A DNA stretch of 6,548 nt from Deltaproteobacteria bacterium (GCA_019308625.1 JAFDHU010000084.1:1-6548); one strand, 5' to 3'; counted from the first letter of the stretch, positions 1-5,897 are shown. A program made the numbers and translations. Notes: generated by a model from the letters alone, not told the origin.

Positions 1-10
1 TCTCTTTACT

Positions 11-50
11 CCCCTCTCCCCCTATGGGGGAGAGGGGAAGGGTGAGGGGG
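11..50. repeat. C-rich palindromic intergenic repeat (REP/MITE-like)
   Basis: A perfect inverted repeat has 12-base arms (CCCCTCTCCCCC at 11-22 and its complement at 26-37) around a TAT loop, followed by GGGTGAGGGGG-type sequence up to about 50. The C-rich hairpin with an adjacent CCCTCACCC-type tail (read on the minus strand) resembles a palindromic repeat that recurs between genes in many bacterial genomes; that resemblance is from memory, not a search. It lies about 65 bases beyond the stop codon of the minus-strand gene ending at 117, so it could also act as a 3' RNA hairpin. There is no T-run on the downstream side, so it is not a classic intrinsic terminator. It may continue past the window edge. 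Confidence 0.65.
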
Positions 51-116
51 AATTCTCCAAGATTTCCCCCCACCCTGAAAGCCGAATATCGGAACTAAGG
101 ACATAATCGGATTCCA

Positions 117-1598
117 TTATTCTCCTTCCCGGCGGCTGCCCTCGGCCGTGGGCCGGGCGAACAGCGGGCCGAAGATCTCCCGCTGGAGCTCGTCCACAAA
201 CATGGCCCGGCCCACTTCGCCCCGCAGACGGCGCACCTCCCGGAGGCCCATGGCGCCCAGGACTTCCAGCAACTGGTTGTTCCAGGCCCCCATGAGGTTC
301 ACCAGGCGCTGGGTGGCTTGGGGGATGTCAATTTTTTCCAGGTCCACGGGACAGGGCCCTCCGCTCAGGCAATGGCGGCAGAGTCGGCACTCCAGAAGCA
401 GAAGTAGAGGCAGATCAACAATCACCCCGTCCACCCCGCAGATGATGGCCTTGGCCACATGCTCGGCCATGGCGATGCCGCCGCTGGCCAGCAGGGTCAC
501 GGTGTCCCGGAGGTTGTCTTCAACCAGGCGCAGGTGGCATTTCCGGATTAAATCCTTCAAGTGCAGACCGGCGGCCTCGGCCAGACCCTGGGCATGGTCG
601 TCGGCTGCCAGGTGGATGACTTCGGCTCCGGCTCCGGTTAATTCGGCCACCCGGGCCTCACATCGGGTATCGGCGGGGACCCTGATCATGGTAACCAGCT
701 CCGGGCACTGCTTTTTAAGAACTTCCACCCTTTTCAGCACGCCGGGATAATCGGCGATTTCCGCCAGCCGCACCCGGCAGAGCAGGGGGTCCTCCAGGTT
801 CAGGGTGGCTTCGGTATAGCTGGGGACAAGCTGGGGAGCGAATTTATCCAGGTCGGGACCCAGATTCTCCCGAGGCACCAGAACCAGGGTGCCCAGGGTC
901 TGAGCGGCCCGGGCCGCAGCCAGACGAACCTTGTCCAGGGCCGCACCCCAGGGAGGCTCTGCCAGGAGCACCGGCAGGGGTATCTCCAGCAGGGGCGACG
1001 GAGGAAAGGCTATCCCGCCCTGCTCATCAAACACCAGAAACAGGGGCTTGCGCCCTAAATGGATGGCGGTGCTGATGTACTCCCGGCCGTGGATGCCGTC
1101 CCGGGTGGGCCGGACGATTTCGGACATATCCGTCCAAATGGAATCAAAGCCGGGTCCGGCAAAAGGCCCGCCGTAGCCGGCCCCGGATACGGGGATCCGG
1201 CCGGTTTCCGCCTGATACCAGGTGGCGGTGATGATCTCTGGAGTCCAGTAGCTGTCGCCCAGGCGCTCGTACTCAGGGTTGAGGACCATGAGGTACTGCT
1301 CTCGGGGGCAGTTCTGGATGCACCGATAGCAACTCTGGCAGAGGTCATCCATGGTGTCCAGGATGTCTTTGCCCTCGTACTCTGGGAGAGAGGCAAGCTC
1401 CGGTTCATCTTCCAGCAGGCGGTCCACTTCGGCCAGGATGCGTTTCTGGCGCTCCCGGTAGGCGCCGGCCGGACAGGCCCACCGGACGCAGGTGACGCAG
1501 CGCTTGCATTCATCGCCCCATTCTATGATGGTGGTGCGTTCCACCCGGGCAAAACGCCGGCGCACTGGGCGCACCGGAATGCGATACTTGGCAGGCAC
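117..1598 (-). CDS. Ferredoxin-fused glutamate synthase-like (GltS FMN-domain) protein
   Basis: This 493-residue protein starts at a GTG preceded by GGAGG four bases upstream and ends in TAA. Near the N-terminus are two iron-sulfur motifs: C31-x2-C34-x2-C37-x4-CP42, with one more residue than usual in the last gap, and a classical C87-x2-C90-x2-C93-x3-CP97. The C-terminal half follows the end of the glutamate synthase FMN domain: an LR-x-TV-x-LLASGG stretch (363-374), a GVDGVIVD segment (388-395) and a cysteine cluster C404, C407, C410, C416-P that matches the GltS iron-sulfur site, then an AWNNQLLEVLGAMGLREVRRLRG tail like the helical end of GltS. The usual MSFGALS and GGTGAAP glycine-rich FMN/substrate motifs are not recognisable, so activity as a true glutamate synthase is uncertain. 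No glutaminase domain is present, so any amidotransferase would be a separate protein. Its position 237 bp after glnA on the same strand supports a glutamine/glutamate role. It is probably a cytoplasmic redox protein. Confidence 0.8.
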   Translation of the reverse strand: MPAKYRIPVRPVRRRFARVERTTIIEWGDECKRCVTCVRWACPAGAYRERQKRILAEVDRLLEDEPELASLPEYEGKDILDTMDDLCQSCYRCIQNCPREQYLMVLNPEYERLGDSYWTPEIITATWYQAETGRIPVSGAGYGGPFAGPGFDSIWTDMSEIVRPTRDGIHGREYISTAIHLGRKPLFLVFDEQGGIAFPPSPLLEIPLPVLLAEPPWGAALDKVRLAAARAAQTLGTLVLVPRENLGPDLDKFAPQLVPSYTEATLNLEDPLLCRVRLAEIADYPGVLKRVEVLKKQCPELVTMIRVPADTRCEARVAELTGAGAEVIHLAADDHAQGLAEAAGLHLKDLIRKCHLRLVEDNLRDTVTLLASGGIAMAEHVAKAIICGVDGVIVDLPLLLLLECRLCRHCLSGGPCPVDLEKIDIPQATQRLVNLMGAWNNQLLEVLGAMGLREVRRLRGEVGRAMFVDELQREIFGPLFARPTAEGSRREGE

Positions 1599-1698
1599 AA
1601 AACCTCCGTTAACGGGGATGACTGGGCCTGGAAGGCCTGACCGCGGACTTTCCTTGAGAAAAATGCAGTTGAAGTTCGGAAGACGGATTGAGGGTGAT

Positions 1699-1800
1699 TT
1701 ACCGCCGCCACCAGTCAGCCTTGATCGGGCCCCAGGTCATCCGCTCCAGGTACAGGCGGGCCAGGAGAACCACCTCCCCTGGCCCACTTTGTAAAGACAC
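1699..1800 (-). CDS. Doubtful 33-residue ORF in the glnA downstream spacer
   Basis: Reading from a GTG at 1800 gives a 33-residue peptide ending in IKADWWRR, with TAA at 1699-1701. The middle (GEVVLLARLYLERM) looks like a plausible amphipathic helix rather than random translation, and an internal ATG (residue 21) is preceded by GGAG three bases upstream. Against it, the GTG at 1800 has only a weak upstream purine stretch (GGGCGA), the ORF is very short, and an inverted repeat at 1758-1785 falls inside it. I do not recognise the peptide. It could be a small protein, a remnant of a longer gene, or chance. Confidence 0.2.
   Translation of the reverse strand: MSLQSGPGEVVLLARLYLERMTWGPIKADWWRR
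1758..1785 (-). other. Stem-loop between glnA and the GltS-like gene
   Basis: GGGCCAGG at 1758-1765 pairs with CCTGGCCC at 1778-1785, and the stem may extend inward past a small bulge. It lies about 50 bases after the glnA stop. On the minus strand it is followed by GCCTGTACC, with no T-run, so it is not a standard intrinsic terminator. It could be a processing or stability hairpin separating glnA from the downstream gene, giving unequal expression. No convincing sigma54 or sigma70 promoter was found in the rest of the spacer. A second small hairpin (GGCCT/AGGCC, 1625-1637) lies just upstream of the next gene's ribosome binding site. Confidence 0.4.
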
Positions 1801-1835
1801 AGTTTTTCGCCCAAAAAGCAAGGGACCCGGACGGA

Positions 1836-3164
1836 TTAAAGTATGGGCAGATAACGCTCAATTTCGTAGTTGCTCACGTGCATGCGGTAGTTGTCCCATT
1901 CAATTTTCTTGTTCTCAATGAACTTGTGGAAGATGTGGTCGCCCAGGGTCTCCCGCACCAGGTCGCTGTTTTCTGCCTCTTCAATGGCCTCATACAGGCT
2001 GCCGGGCAGTGACTGGATGCCCAGGCGCTCCCGCTCGGAGGCGGGCATATGATAGATGTCCTCCTCCACCGGTTCGGGCAGGGGATAGTGGTTCTCTACG
2101 CCTTTGAGGCCGGCAGCCAGCATCACGGCAAAGGCCAAGTAGGGGTTGCAGGCCGGGTCCGGGGCCCGGTACTCGCAACGGGTGGCCTCCTCCTTGCCCG
2201 GCTTGTACATGGGCACCCGCACCAAGGCCGAGCGGTTGCGGCGGGCCCAAGAAATATAGACCGGCGCCTCGTACCCGGGCACCAGGCGCTTGTAGGAGTT
2301 GACCCACTGGCTGCATACGGCGGTGATTTCCCGGGCATGACGGAGGAGACCGGCGATGTAACCCTTGCCCACCTCCGAGAGGTGGTAGGGGTCGCTGGGG
2401 TCATAGAAGGCGTTTTTGCCGTCTTTGAACAGGGACTGATGGGTGTGCATGCCGCTGCCGTTGATGCCGAAGATGGGCTTGGGCATGAAGGTGGCGTAGC
2501 AGCCGTTCTGCATGGCCACCACCTTGACAGTGATCCGCAGGATCATGGTCTTGTCGGCCATGCGCAGGCCTTCGTCATAGCGCATGTCAATTTCATGCTG
2601 GGAGAAGGCCACTTCATGGTGGCTGTATTCCACCCGGATGCCCAGTTTCTCCAGGGCAAAGATGGTCTGGCGCCGCAGGTCGTTGCCCATATCCAAAGGG
2701 GGCGAATCAAAATAGCCACCTTTGTCCAGGACCTCGGGGTTTTTGTTGCTGGCAAAGTAGAAGAATTCCAGCTCCGGCCCCAGATAGTAGGTGAACCCTT
2801 TTTTTGCTGCCTTGGCCAAGGCCCGTCTCAGAACATAGCGGGGATCGCCCGGATAAGGGGAGCCGTCCGGTTGGAGGATGTCGCAGAACATCTGAGCCAC
2901 CGGCTCATCCATCGGCCGCCAGGGCAGCAGTTGGAAGGTGGTGGGGTCCGGCTTGGCGATCATATCGCTTTCTTCAATACGGGCGAAGCCCTCAATGGAG
3001 GAGCCGTCAAAGCCCATGCCTTCGGTCATGGCCTCCTCCAGCTCCGAGGGGCGGATGGAGAAGCTTTTGAGCATCCCCAAAACATCGGTGAACCACAGCT
3101 GGATGGAGCTGACTTTCAAATCCTTTACCGCCCGGTAAACATCTTCAATGTTCTGGCAATTCAT
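1836..3164 (-). CDS. glnA: Glutamine synthetase type I, GSI-alpha class
   Basis: Catalyses ATP-dependent condensation of glutamate and ammonia to glutamine in the cytoplasm. At 442 residues it matches the short Bacillus/archaeal GSI-alpha form, normally a dodecamer. Visible motifs are GFDGSSIEGF (51-60), GPELEFF (129-135), the ATP-binding segment KPIFGINGSGMH (229-240), the flexible-loop region VPGYEAP (295-301) and RAPDPACNPYLAF (333-345). Arg62, within ARIEESD, sits where the B. subtilis enzyme has its feedback-inhibition arginine. The C-terminus (EIEWDNYRMHVSNYEIERYL) follows the Bacillus form rather than the adenylylated GSI-beta form, so adenylylation control is not expected even though a tyrosine occurs at IYHMP. 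The ATG start has GGAGG five bases upstream. A sigma54 promoter lies just ahead, directly downstream of a NifA-like activator gene, pointing to nitrogen-status control at transcription. Confidence 0.97.
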   Translation of the reverse strand: MNCQNIEDVYRAVKDLKVSSIQLWFTDVLGMLKSFSIRPSELEEAMTEGMGFDGSSIEGFARIEESDMIAKPDPTTFQLLPWRPMDEPVAQMFCDILQPDGSPYPGDPRYVLRRALAKAAKKGFTYYLGPELEFFYFASNKNPEVLDKGGYFDSPPLDMGNDLRRQTIFALEKLGIRVEYSHHEVAFSQHEIDMRYDEGLRMADKTMILRITVKVVAMQNGCYATFMPKPIFGINGSGMHTHQSLFKDGKNAFYDPSDPYHLSEVGKGYIAGLLRHAREITAVCSQWVNSYKRLVPGYEAPVYISWARRNRSALVRVPMYKPGKEEATRCEYRAPDPACNPYLAFAVMLAAGLKGVENHYPLPEPVEEDIYHMPASERERLGIQSLPGSLYEAIEEAENSDLVRETLGDHIFHKFIENKKIEWDNYRMHVSNYEIERYLPIL

Positions 3165-3196
3165 GGGAACCTCCAGGCTTTCAGGTTAACCAAATA

Positions 3197-3213
3197 AAGC
3201 AAGGCATGTGCCA
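3197..3213 (-). promoter_or_regulatory. Sigma54 (RpoN) promoter of glnA
   Basis: The minus strand reads TGGCACATGCCTTGCTT, an exact match to the sigma54 consensus TGGCAC-N5-TTGC. The GG and GC dinucleotides are separated by the required ten bases. Counting from the -12 GC places the transcription start near 3187, giving a leader of about 23 nt that contains the glnA ribosome binding site (GGAGG, 3170-3174). Promoters of this class are inactive without an AAA+ activator, and one is encoded immediately upstream. Confidence 0.92.
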
Positions 3214-3263
3214 CGAAAATTATCAATAAAAATCATTACTTATAGAAATACCAGTGAATATTT

Positions 3264-3310
3264 ATTACAATTTTGTTTTTTCTTCTGTATTTATTTGACA
3301 ATATTGTAAT
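3264..3310. promoter_or_regulatory. Paired palindromic upstream activator sites for the glnA sigma54 promoter
   Basis: Two palindromes with core ACAA-N2-TTGT are present: ACAATTTTGT at 3267-3276 and ACAATATTGT at 3298-3307. They differ at one base. With flanks they form a 13-base inverted pair (ATTACAATTTTGT at 3264-3276 and ACAATATTGTAAT at 3298-3310). Their centres are 31 bp apart, almost exactly three helical turns, and lie at about -85 and -116 from the predicted glnA start, the usual place for enhancer sites of sigma54 activators. They do not match the classical NifA (TGT-N10-ACA) or enteric NtrC sites. Binding by the adjacent regulator is inferred. An imperfect IHF-like half site (TATCAA, 3221-3226) lies between them and the promoter. 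Confidence 0.6.
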
Positions 3311-3325
3311 TTAAGCAGTGATCAA

Positions 3326-3359
3326 ACGCCGTCGGCGTGGCCCAAGGACCTGTCCGGGC
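3326..3359 (-). terminator. Possible weak terminator after the NifA-like regulator gene
   Basis: Two small stem-loops follow the regulator stop codon at 3380. One pairs GCCC/GGGC around an inner GGA/TCC stem (3340-3359); the other is ACGCC-GAC-GGCGT (3326-3338), followed on the minus strand by TTTGATC and then AT-rich sequence. The T-run is poor, so termination here is only suggested. Read-through into glnA is possible. Confidence 0.3.
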
Positions 3360-3379
3360 TGACGAAATATAACCAGGGT

Positions 3380-4918
3380 TCAAGTTTCCTTCCGGAAGGC
3401 CTTGGGGTCTATGCCGTAGCGCCTGATCTTGTAGCCCAGAATCCTGAGACTGGTGTCCAGATACTTGGCCGCGGCGCTCTGGTTTCCCCGGGTGGCGATG
3501 AGGGCCTCGGTGATGAGCTCTTTTTCCAGGGCCTCCACTTGGGCCGCCAGGCTGAGCTTGGCCCCGGTGGCGGGCCCTTCCGTCGCCGTGGGCGTGCTCC
3601 AGCGGGGTTGGAGGCTGGGGGGCAGATGGGAGCTCAGGATGGTGTCGCCGTCGCACACCAAAAGAGCCCGCTCTATCACGTTTTCCAGCTCCCGGACGTT
3701 GCCCGGCCAGGAATGCTGCATCAGCAGGTCCACCGCGCCCTGGGACAGGCGAGGCGTGGGCATCTGGTTCTCTCGGGCATATTTTTCCAGAAAGTGCTCG
3801 GCCAAAAGCAGGATGTCGGTTTTGCGCTCTCTCAAGGGGGGCAGGTAGATGGGGAAGACGTTCAGCCGGTAGTACAAGTCCTCCCGGAACAGGCCGTCGG
3901 CCACCAGCTTCTCCAAATCCCGGTGGGTGGCGGCGATGAGGCGTACGTCGGCCTTGAGGGTGGCGGTGCTGCCCAGGCGGGAGAACTCCCGCTCCTGGAT
4001 GAAGCGCAGGAGCTTGAGCTGCACGCTGGGGGGCAGGTCGCCGATTTCATCCAGGAACACGGTGCCGCCCTGGGCCAACTCAAAGCGGCCCTGCTTGCGG
4101 TGCAGGGCCCCGGTGAAGGCTCCTTTTTCGTGCCCAAACAGTTCACTCTCCACCAGGGTCTCCGGCAAGGCTGCCAGGTTCACCTTGACAAAGGGCTTGG
4201 TAGCCCGGGGGCTGTTGTAGTGGATGGCTTGGGCCACCAGCTCCTTGCCGGTACCGCTTTCGCCCCGGATGAGGATAGTGGCCTTGCTTTTGGCTACCCG
4301 GTGAATCATCTCAAATACCTGGCGCATGCGGCTGGAGTTGCCGATGATGTTGCCCACCCGGTAGCGTTCCCGCAAGGCCCCCTTGAGCTCCAGATTTTCG
4401 TTGCGGAGCTTTTCCTTTTCCTGGTCCAGCAGGAGCAGGTTGTTTCCGGCCTGGGCGATGATAGAGGCGATGATGGTGAGCAGGCGCAGGTCCCGGTCCA
4501 GGTTCAGGTCCTGGAAGCGGCGGTCCACGGAGAGGGCCCCGATGGTCTGATGATTGATCTTGATGGGCACGCACAGAAAGGACAGCTCATCCTTGTCCCG
4601 GCCCCGGGTGCGGGTGCGGTTGAGGAACAGGGGCTCCTGGCTGATGCGGGGTACCACCACGGGTTCCCCGGTTTCCACCACCCGGCCGGTGACCCCTTCG
4701 CCCAACTTGTAGCGCCCTCGGCGTCGGGCTTCAGCCGTCAGCCCCTGGGCCACTTCAATATGGATTTCATTGGTCTCCGGGTTGAGGATGGTGATGGTGC
4801 CCCGCTCCATGCCCTCGCGCTGGGCCAGAATGTTCAAAATCTGCTGGAGGTTGCGGGGCAGGGGACCGGGGGCGGTCAGGGTCTGGATGATTTCATACAG
4901 CAATATCAGGTCGTCCAT
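3380..4918 (-). CDS. NifA-like sigma54-dependent activator (GAF-AAA+-HTH)
   Basis: This 512-residue bacterial enhancer-binding protein activates RNA polymerase carrying sigma54. Residues about 1-165 form a GAF sensory domain, including GEGVTGRVVETGEPVVVPRISQ-type sequence (73-94) much like NifA. A short charged linker leads to the AAA+ domain (about 190-420), with Walker A GESGTGKE (219-226), the sigma54-contacting GAFTGA loop (266-271), Walker B FLDEIGDLPP (288-297), and WPGNVRELEN (404-413). The C-terminus (about 475-503) is a Fis-type helix-turn-helix (NQSAAAKYL...YKIRRYGID). There is no response-regulator receiver domain, so it is not NtrC. The cysteine-rich linker of oxygen-sensitive NifA proteins is missing: only Cys422 is near that position. 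The ATG start has a weak upstream purine stretch (GAGAG). It precedes glnA and its sigma54 promoter, so glnA is the obvious candidate target. The specific gene name is left open. Confidence 0.92.
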   Translation of the reverse strand: MDDLILLYEIIQTLTAPGPLPRNLQQILNILAQREGMERGTITILNPETNEIHIEVAQGLTAEARRRGRYKLGEGVTGRVVETGEPVVVPRISQEPLFLNRTRTRGRDKDELSFLCVPIKINHQTIGALSVDRRFQDLNLDRDLRLLTIIASIIAQAGNNLLLLDQEKEKLRNENLELKGALRERYRVGNIIGNSSRMRQVFEMIHRVAKSKATILIRGESGTGKELVAQAIHYNSPRATKPFVKVNLAALPETLVESELFGHEKGAFTGALHRKQGRFELAQGGTVFLDEIGDLPPSVQLKLLRFIQEREFSRLGSTATLKADVRLIAATHRDLEKLVADGLFREDLYYRLNVFPIYLPPLRERKTDILLLAEHFLEKYARENQMPTPRLSQGAVDLLMQHSWPGNVRELENVIERALLVCDGDTILSSHLPPSLQPRWSTPTATEGPATGAKLSLAAQVEALEKELITEALIATRGNQSAAAKYLDTSLRILGYKIRRYGIDPKAFRKET

Positions 4919-4961
4919 GATTTGTCGCTCTCAGAAGTTCTGCTTGCAGAAAACAATACTG

Positions 4962-4990
4962 ATTTTATTTCATTTTCGTCAGATTAGCAA
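4962..4990 (-). promoter_or_regulatory. Sigma70-type promoter for the NifA-like regulator
   Basis: On the minus strand a -35-like TTGCTA (4985-4990) and a -10-like TAAAAT (4962-4967) are separated by exactly 17 bases. The predicted start is near 4955, giving a leader of about 36 nt before the ATG at 4918. An inverted repeat TCTGC-TT-GCAGA (4939-4950) falls at the start of that leader and could be an operator or a short RNA hairpin. Confidence 0.55.
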
Positions 4991-5438
4991 ATCGAAAGTT
5001 GACCAAAATGTGAAACAAATATCCCGAACATCCGGTGAGGGCACCGTGCCAGAGGAGGCTTCCTCCTTGATAACCGCCGGTTTTTCCGGTATTTCTGAGA
5101 AAACTTCTGTCCAGGCTGTCTGAAGGGCGAACCTTTCAACTTGGGCAGGGCAGGTGGAAACCCTGTCCCTGCCGCCTGCGTCTCAACCTCACCTATTCCC
5201 TCAAATAAGTCTTTGGGGCGATTCCGGTCAGAGCAAGTAGGCAAAGCAGCAAGCTGGCGTTAATCCGGGCGGCGCAGAAGCGAGCGCAGACCCCTTCCGC
5301 GCCATAACTGGAGAAACTTTCGGGTTGAGGCAAGCCGAAAGAGGTGTCAAGGCCGGTCAGAAAATGGCCTGAAACTTGAATTTCAAGCCGGACAGCAGGT
5401 CAGCCGATGGAGATATTGAGGACATGGGGAGGACATGC
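4991..5438. other. Non-coding spacer with several inverted repeats
   Basis: No convincing gene was found between the regulator promoter and the small plus-strand gene. The stretch holds a strong hairpin at 5144-5173 (GGCAGGG and CAGG pairing with CCTG and CCCTGCC across a one-base bulge). A cluster follows just ahead of the small gene: CTTTCGG/CCGAAAG (5317-5341), AGGCC/GGCCT (5350-5370) and CTTGAA/TTCAAG (5375-5387). None is followed by a T-run. The cluster could be a structured 5' leader of the small gene. I could not match it to a known riboswitch, and no clear plus-strand promoter was seen. Confidence 0.45.
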
Positions 5439-5621
5439 ATGGTGAGGTTGAACCGGAAGAAAGTGCTTCTGCTTTGCGGCTATCTGGCTTTCAACGCTCT
5501 GGTGCTGGTCATCAGCTTAAGGACGTTTTACCGGCTGGGTTCCCTGTTCGGCATGGTCAACCTGAATTTCGCCGAGGTGCTGAGCCAGCTTTGGGCCTGG
5601 CTGGTGCCCAGCCCTTTCTGA
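5439..5621 (+). CDS. Small single-pass membrane protein of unknown function (60 residues)
   Basis: The start chosen is the ATG at 5439, because GGGGAGG (5427-5433) lies five bases upstream. The frame is open further upstream to a TTG at 5376, but those codons have no good ribosome binding site and would add a polar 21-residue extension. The protein begins with a positive patch (MVRLNRKK) followed by a hydrophobic segment at about residues 9-27 (VLLLCGYLAFNALVLVISL), suggesting one membrane helix with the N-terminus in the cytoplasm. A short arginine-containing turn leads to an amphipathic, tryptophan-containing C-terminus ending in VPSPF. I do not recognise a family. It is the only plus-strand gene, flanked by non-coding sequence on both sides, with a likely terminator at 5740. 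A cleaved signal peptide is less likely since little would remain after cleavage. Confidence 0.6.
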   Translation: MVRLNRKKVLLLCGYLAFNALVLVISLRTFYRLGSLFGMVNLNFAEVLSQLWAWLVPSPF

Positions 5622-5669
5622 AAAAACAGTCTTTTTGCCAACTTGAGGCCGTTGCAAATAGGGGTTGGA

Positions 5670-5699
5670 GAGGGCCTAGGTGGTGGTCCCCCGGCCCTC
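5670..5699. other. GC-rich stem-loop downstream of the small membrane protein gene
   Basis: GAGGGCC (5670-5676) pairs with GGCCCTC (5693-5699) around a loop of about 16 bases. No T-run follows on either strand. It lies about 50 bases past the small gene's stop and may be a 3' stability structure ahead of the terminator at 5740. Confidence 0.4.
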
Positions 5700-5739
5700 C
5701 CTTCAAAGGCCCTTTCGACAAAGCCTCAACTTAAGCAAG

Positions 5740-5763
5740 CTGCTTCAGCAAAGCAGAATTTTT
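5740..5763 (+). terminator. Rho-independent terminator for the plus-strand transcript
   Basis: A stem CTGCTT / AAGCAG (5740-5745 and 5751-5756) with a five-base CAGCA loop is followed by AA and then five Ts (5759-5763). The stem is short and only half GC, but the stem plus T-run is the standard layout. It sits about 120 bases after the stop of the small membrane protein gene and before the convergent eno gene. Confidence 0.6.
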
Positions 5764-5839
5764 CTCATCGCGGAAGAAATATTCTCCCCCGGCGATAGGG
5801 CGGGGCTTCGGACTTTGGGGAGCCGGAAGGAAGATTTAA

Positions 5840-5869
5840 GGCCGGAGGGGGCTCAAGCCGCCTCCGGCC
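5840..5869 (-). terminator. Probable terminator hairpin downstream of eno
   Basis: A perfect nine-base inverted repeat, GGCCGGAGG (5840-5848) and CCTCCGGCC (5861-5869), encloses an inner GGCT/AGCC pairing. It lies about 30 bases past the eno stop codon. On the minus strand it is followed by TTAAATCTTCC, a weak T-run, so efficiency is uncertain. On the plus strand AAAGATTTTG follows, so it could act in both directions. Confidence 0.55.
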
Positions 5870-5897
5870 AAAGATTTTGTGGGGCCTCTGGCTGGCC

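Noticed and set aside
1059..1640. Plus-strand open frame of 193 codons opposite the GltS-like gene start
   Set aside because: Antisense to conserved iron-sulfur motifs, with no recognisable protein features.
1815..1835. TTGCTTTTT on the minus strand considered as a second sigma54 promoter -12 element
   Set aside because: No GG dinucleotide occurs at the required spacing upstream, and it lies right after the glnA stop codon.
2049..3197. Plus-strand open frame of 382 codons opposite glnA
   Set aside because: It is fully antisense to a clearly conserved glutamine synthetase, its translation matches no family I know, and long antisense frames are expected opposite GC-rich coding sequence.
3291..3656. 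Minus-strand open frame of 121 codons overlapping the end of the NifA-like gene
   Set aside because: It is out of frame with the conserved HTH coding sequence, is His/Pro/Arg-rich in the manner of frame-shifted GC-rich DNA, and runs into the AT-rich glnA control region.
3539..4987. Plus-strand open frame of 482 codons opposite the NifA-like gene
   Set aside because: It is antisense to an unmistakable AAA+ activator. Its composition (rich in G, Q, H and V) is typical of the reverse complement of GC-rich codons.
4984..5244. Minus-strand open frame of 86 codons upstream of the NifA-like gene
   Set aside because: It overlaps the likely regulator promoter, has no recognisable domain and contains the strong inverted repeat at 5144-5173, which argues for non-coding sequence.
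5221..5303. GGCAAAGC-containing stretch considered as a c-di-GMP-I (GEMM) riboswitch
   Set aside because: Only the short GCAAAGC-like string matches. The other conserved GEMM segments and the pairing layout are absent.
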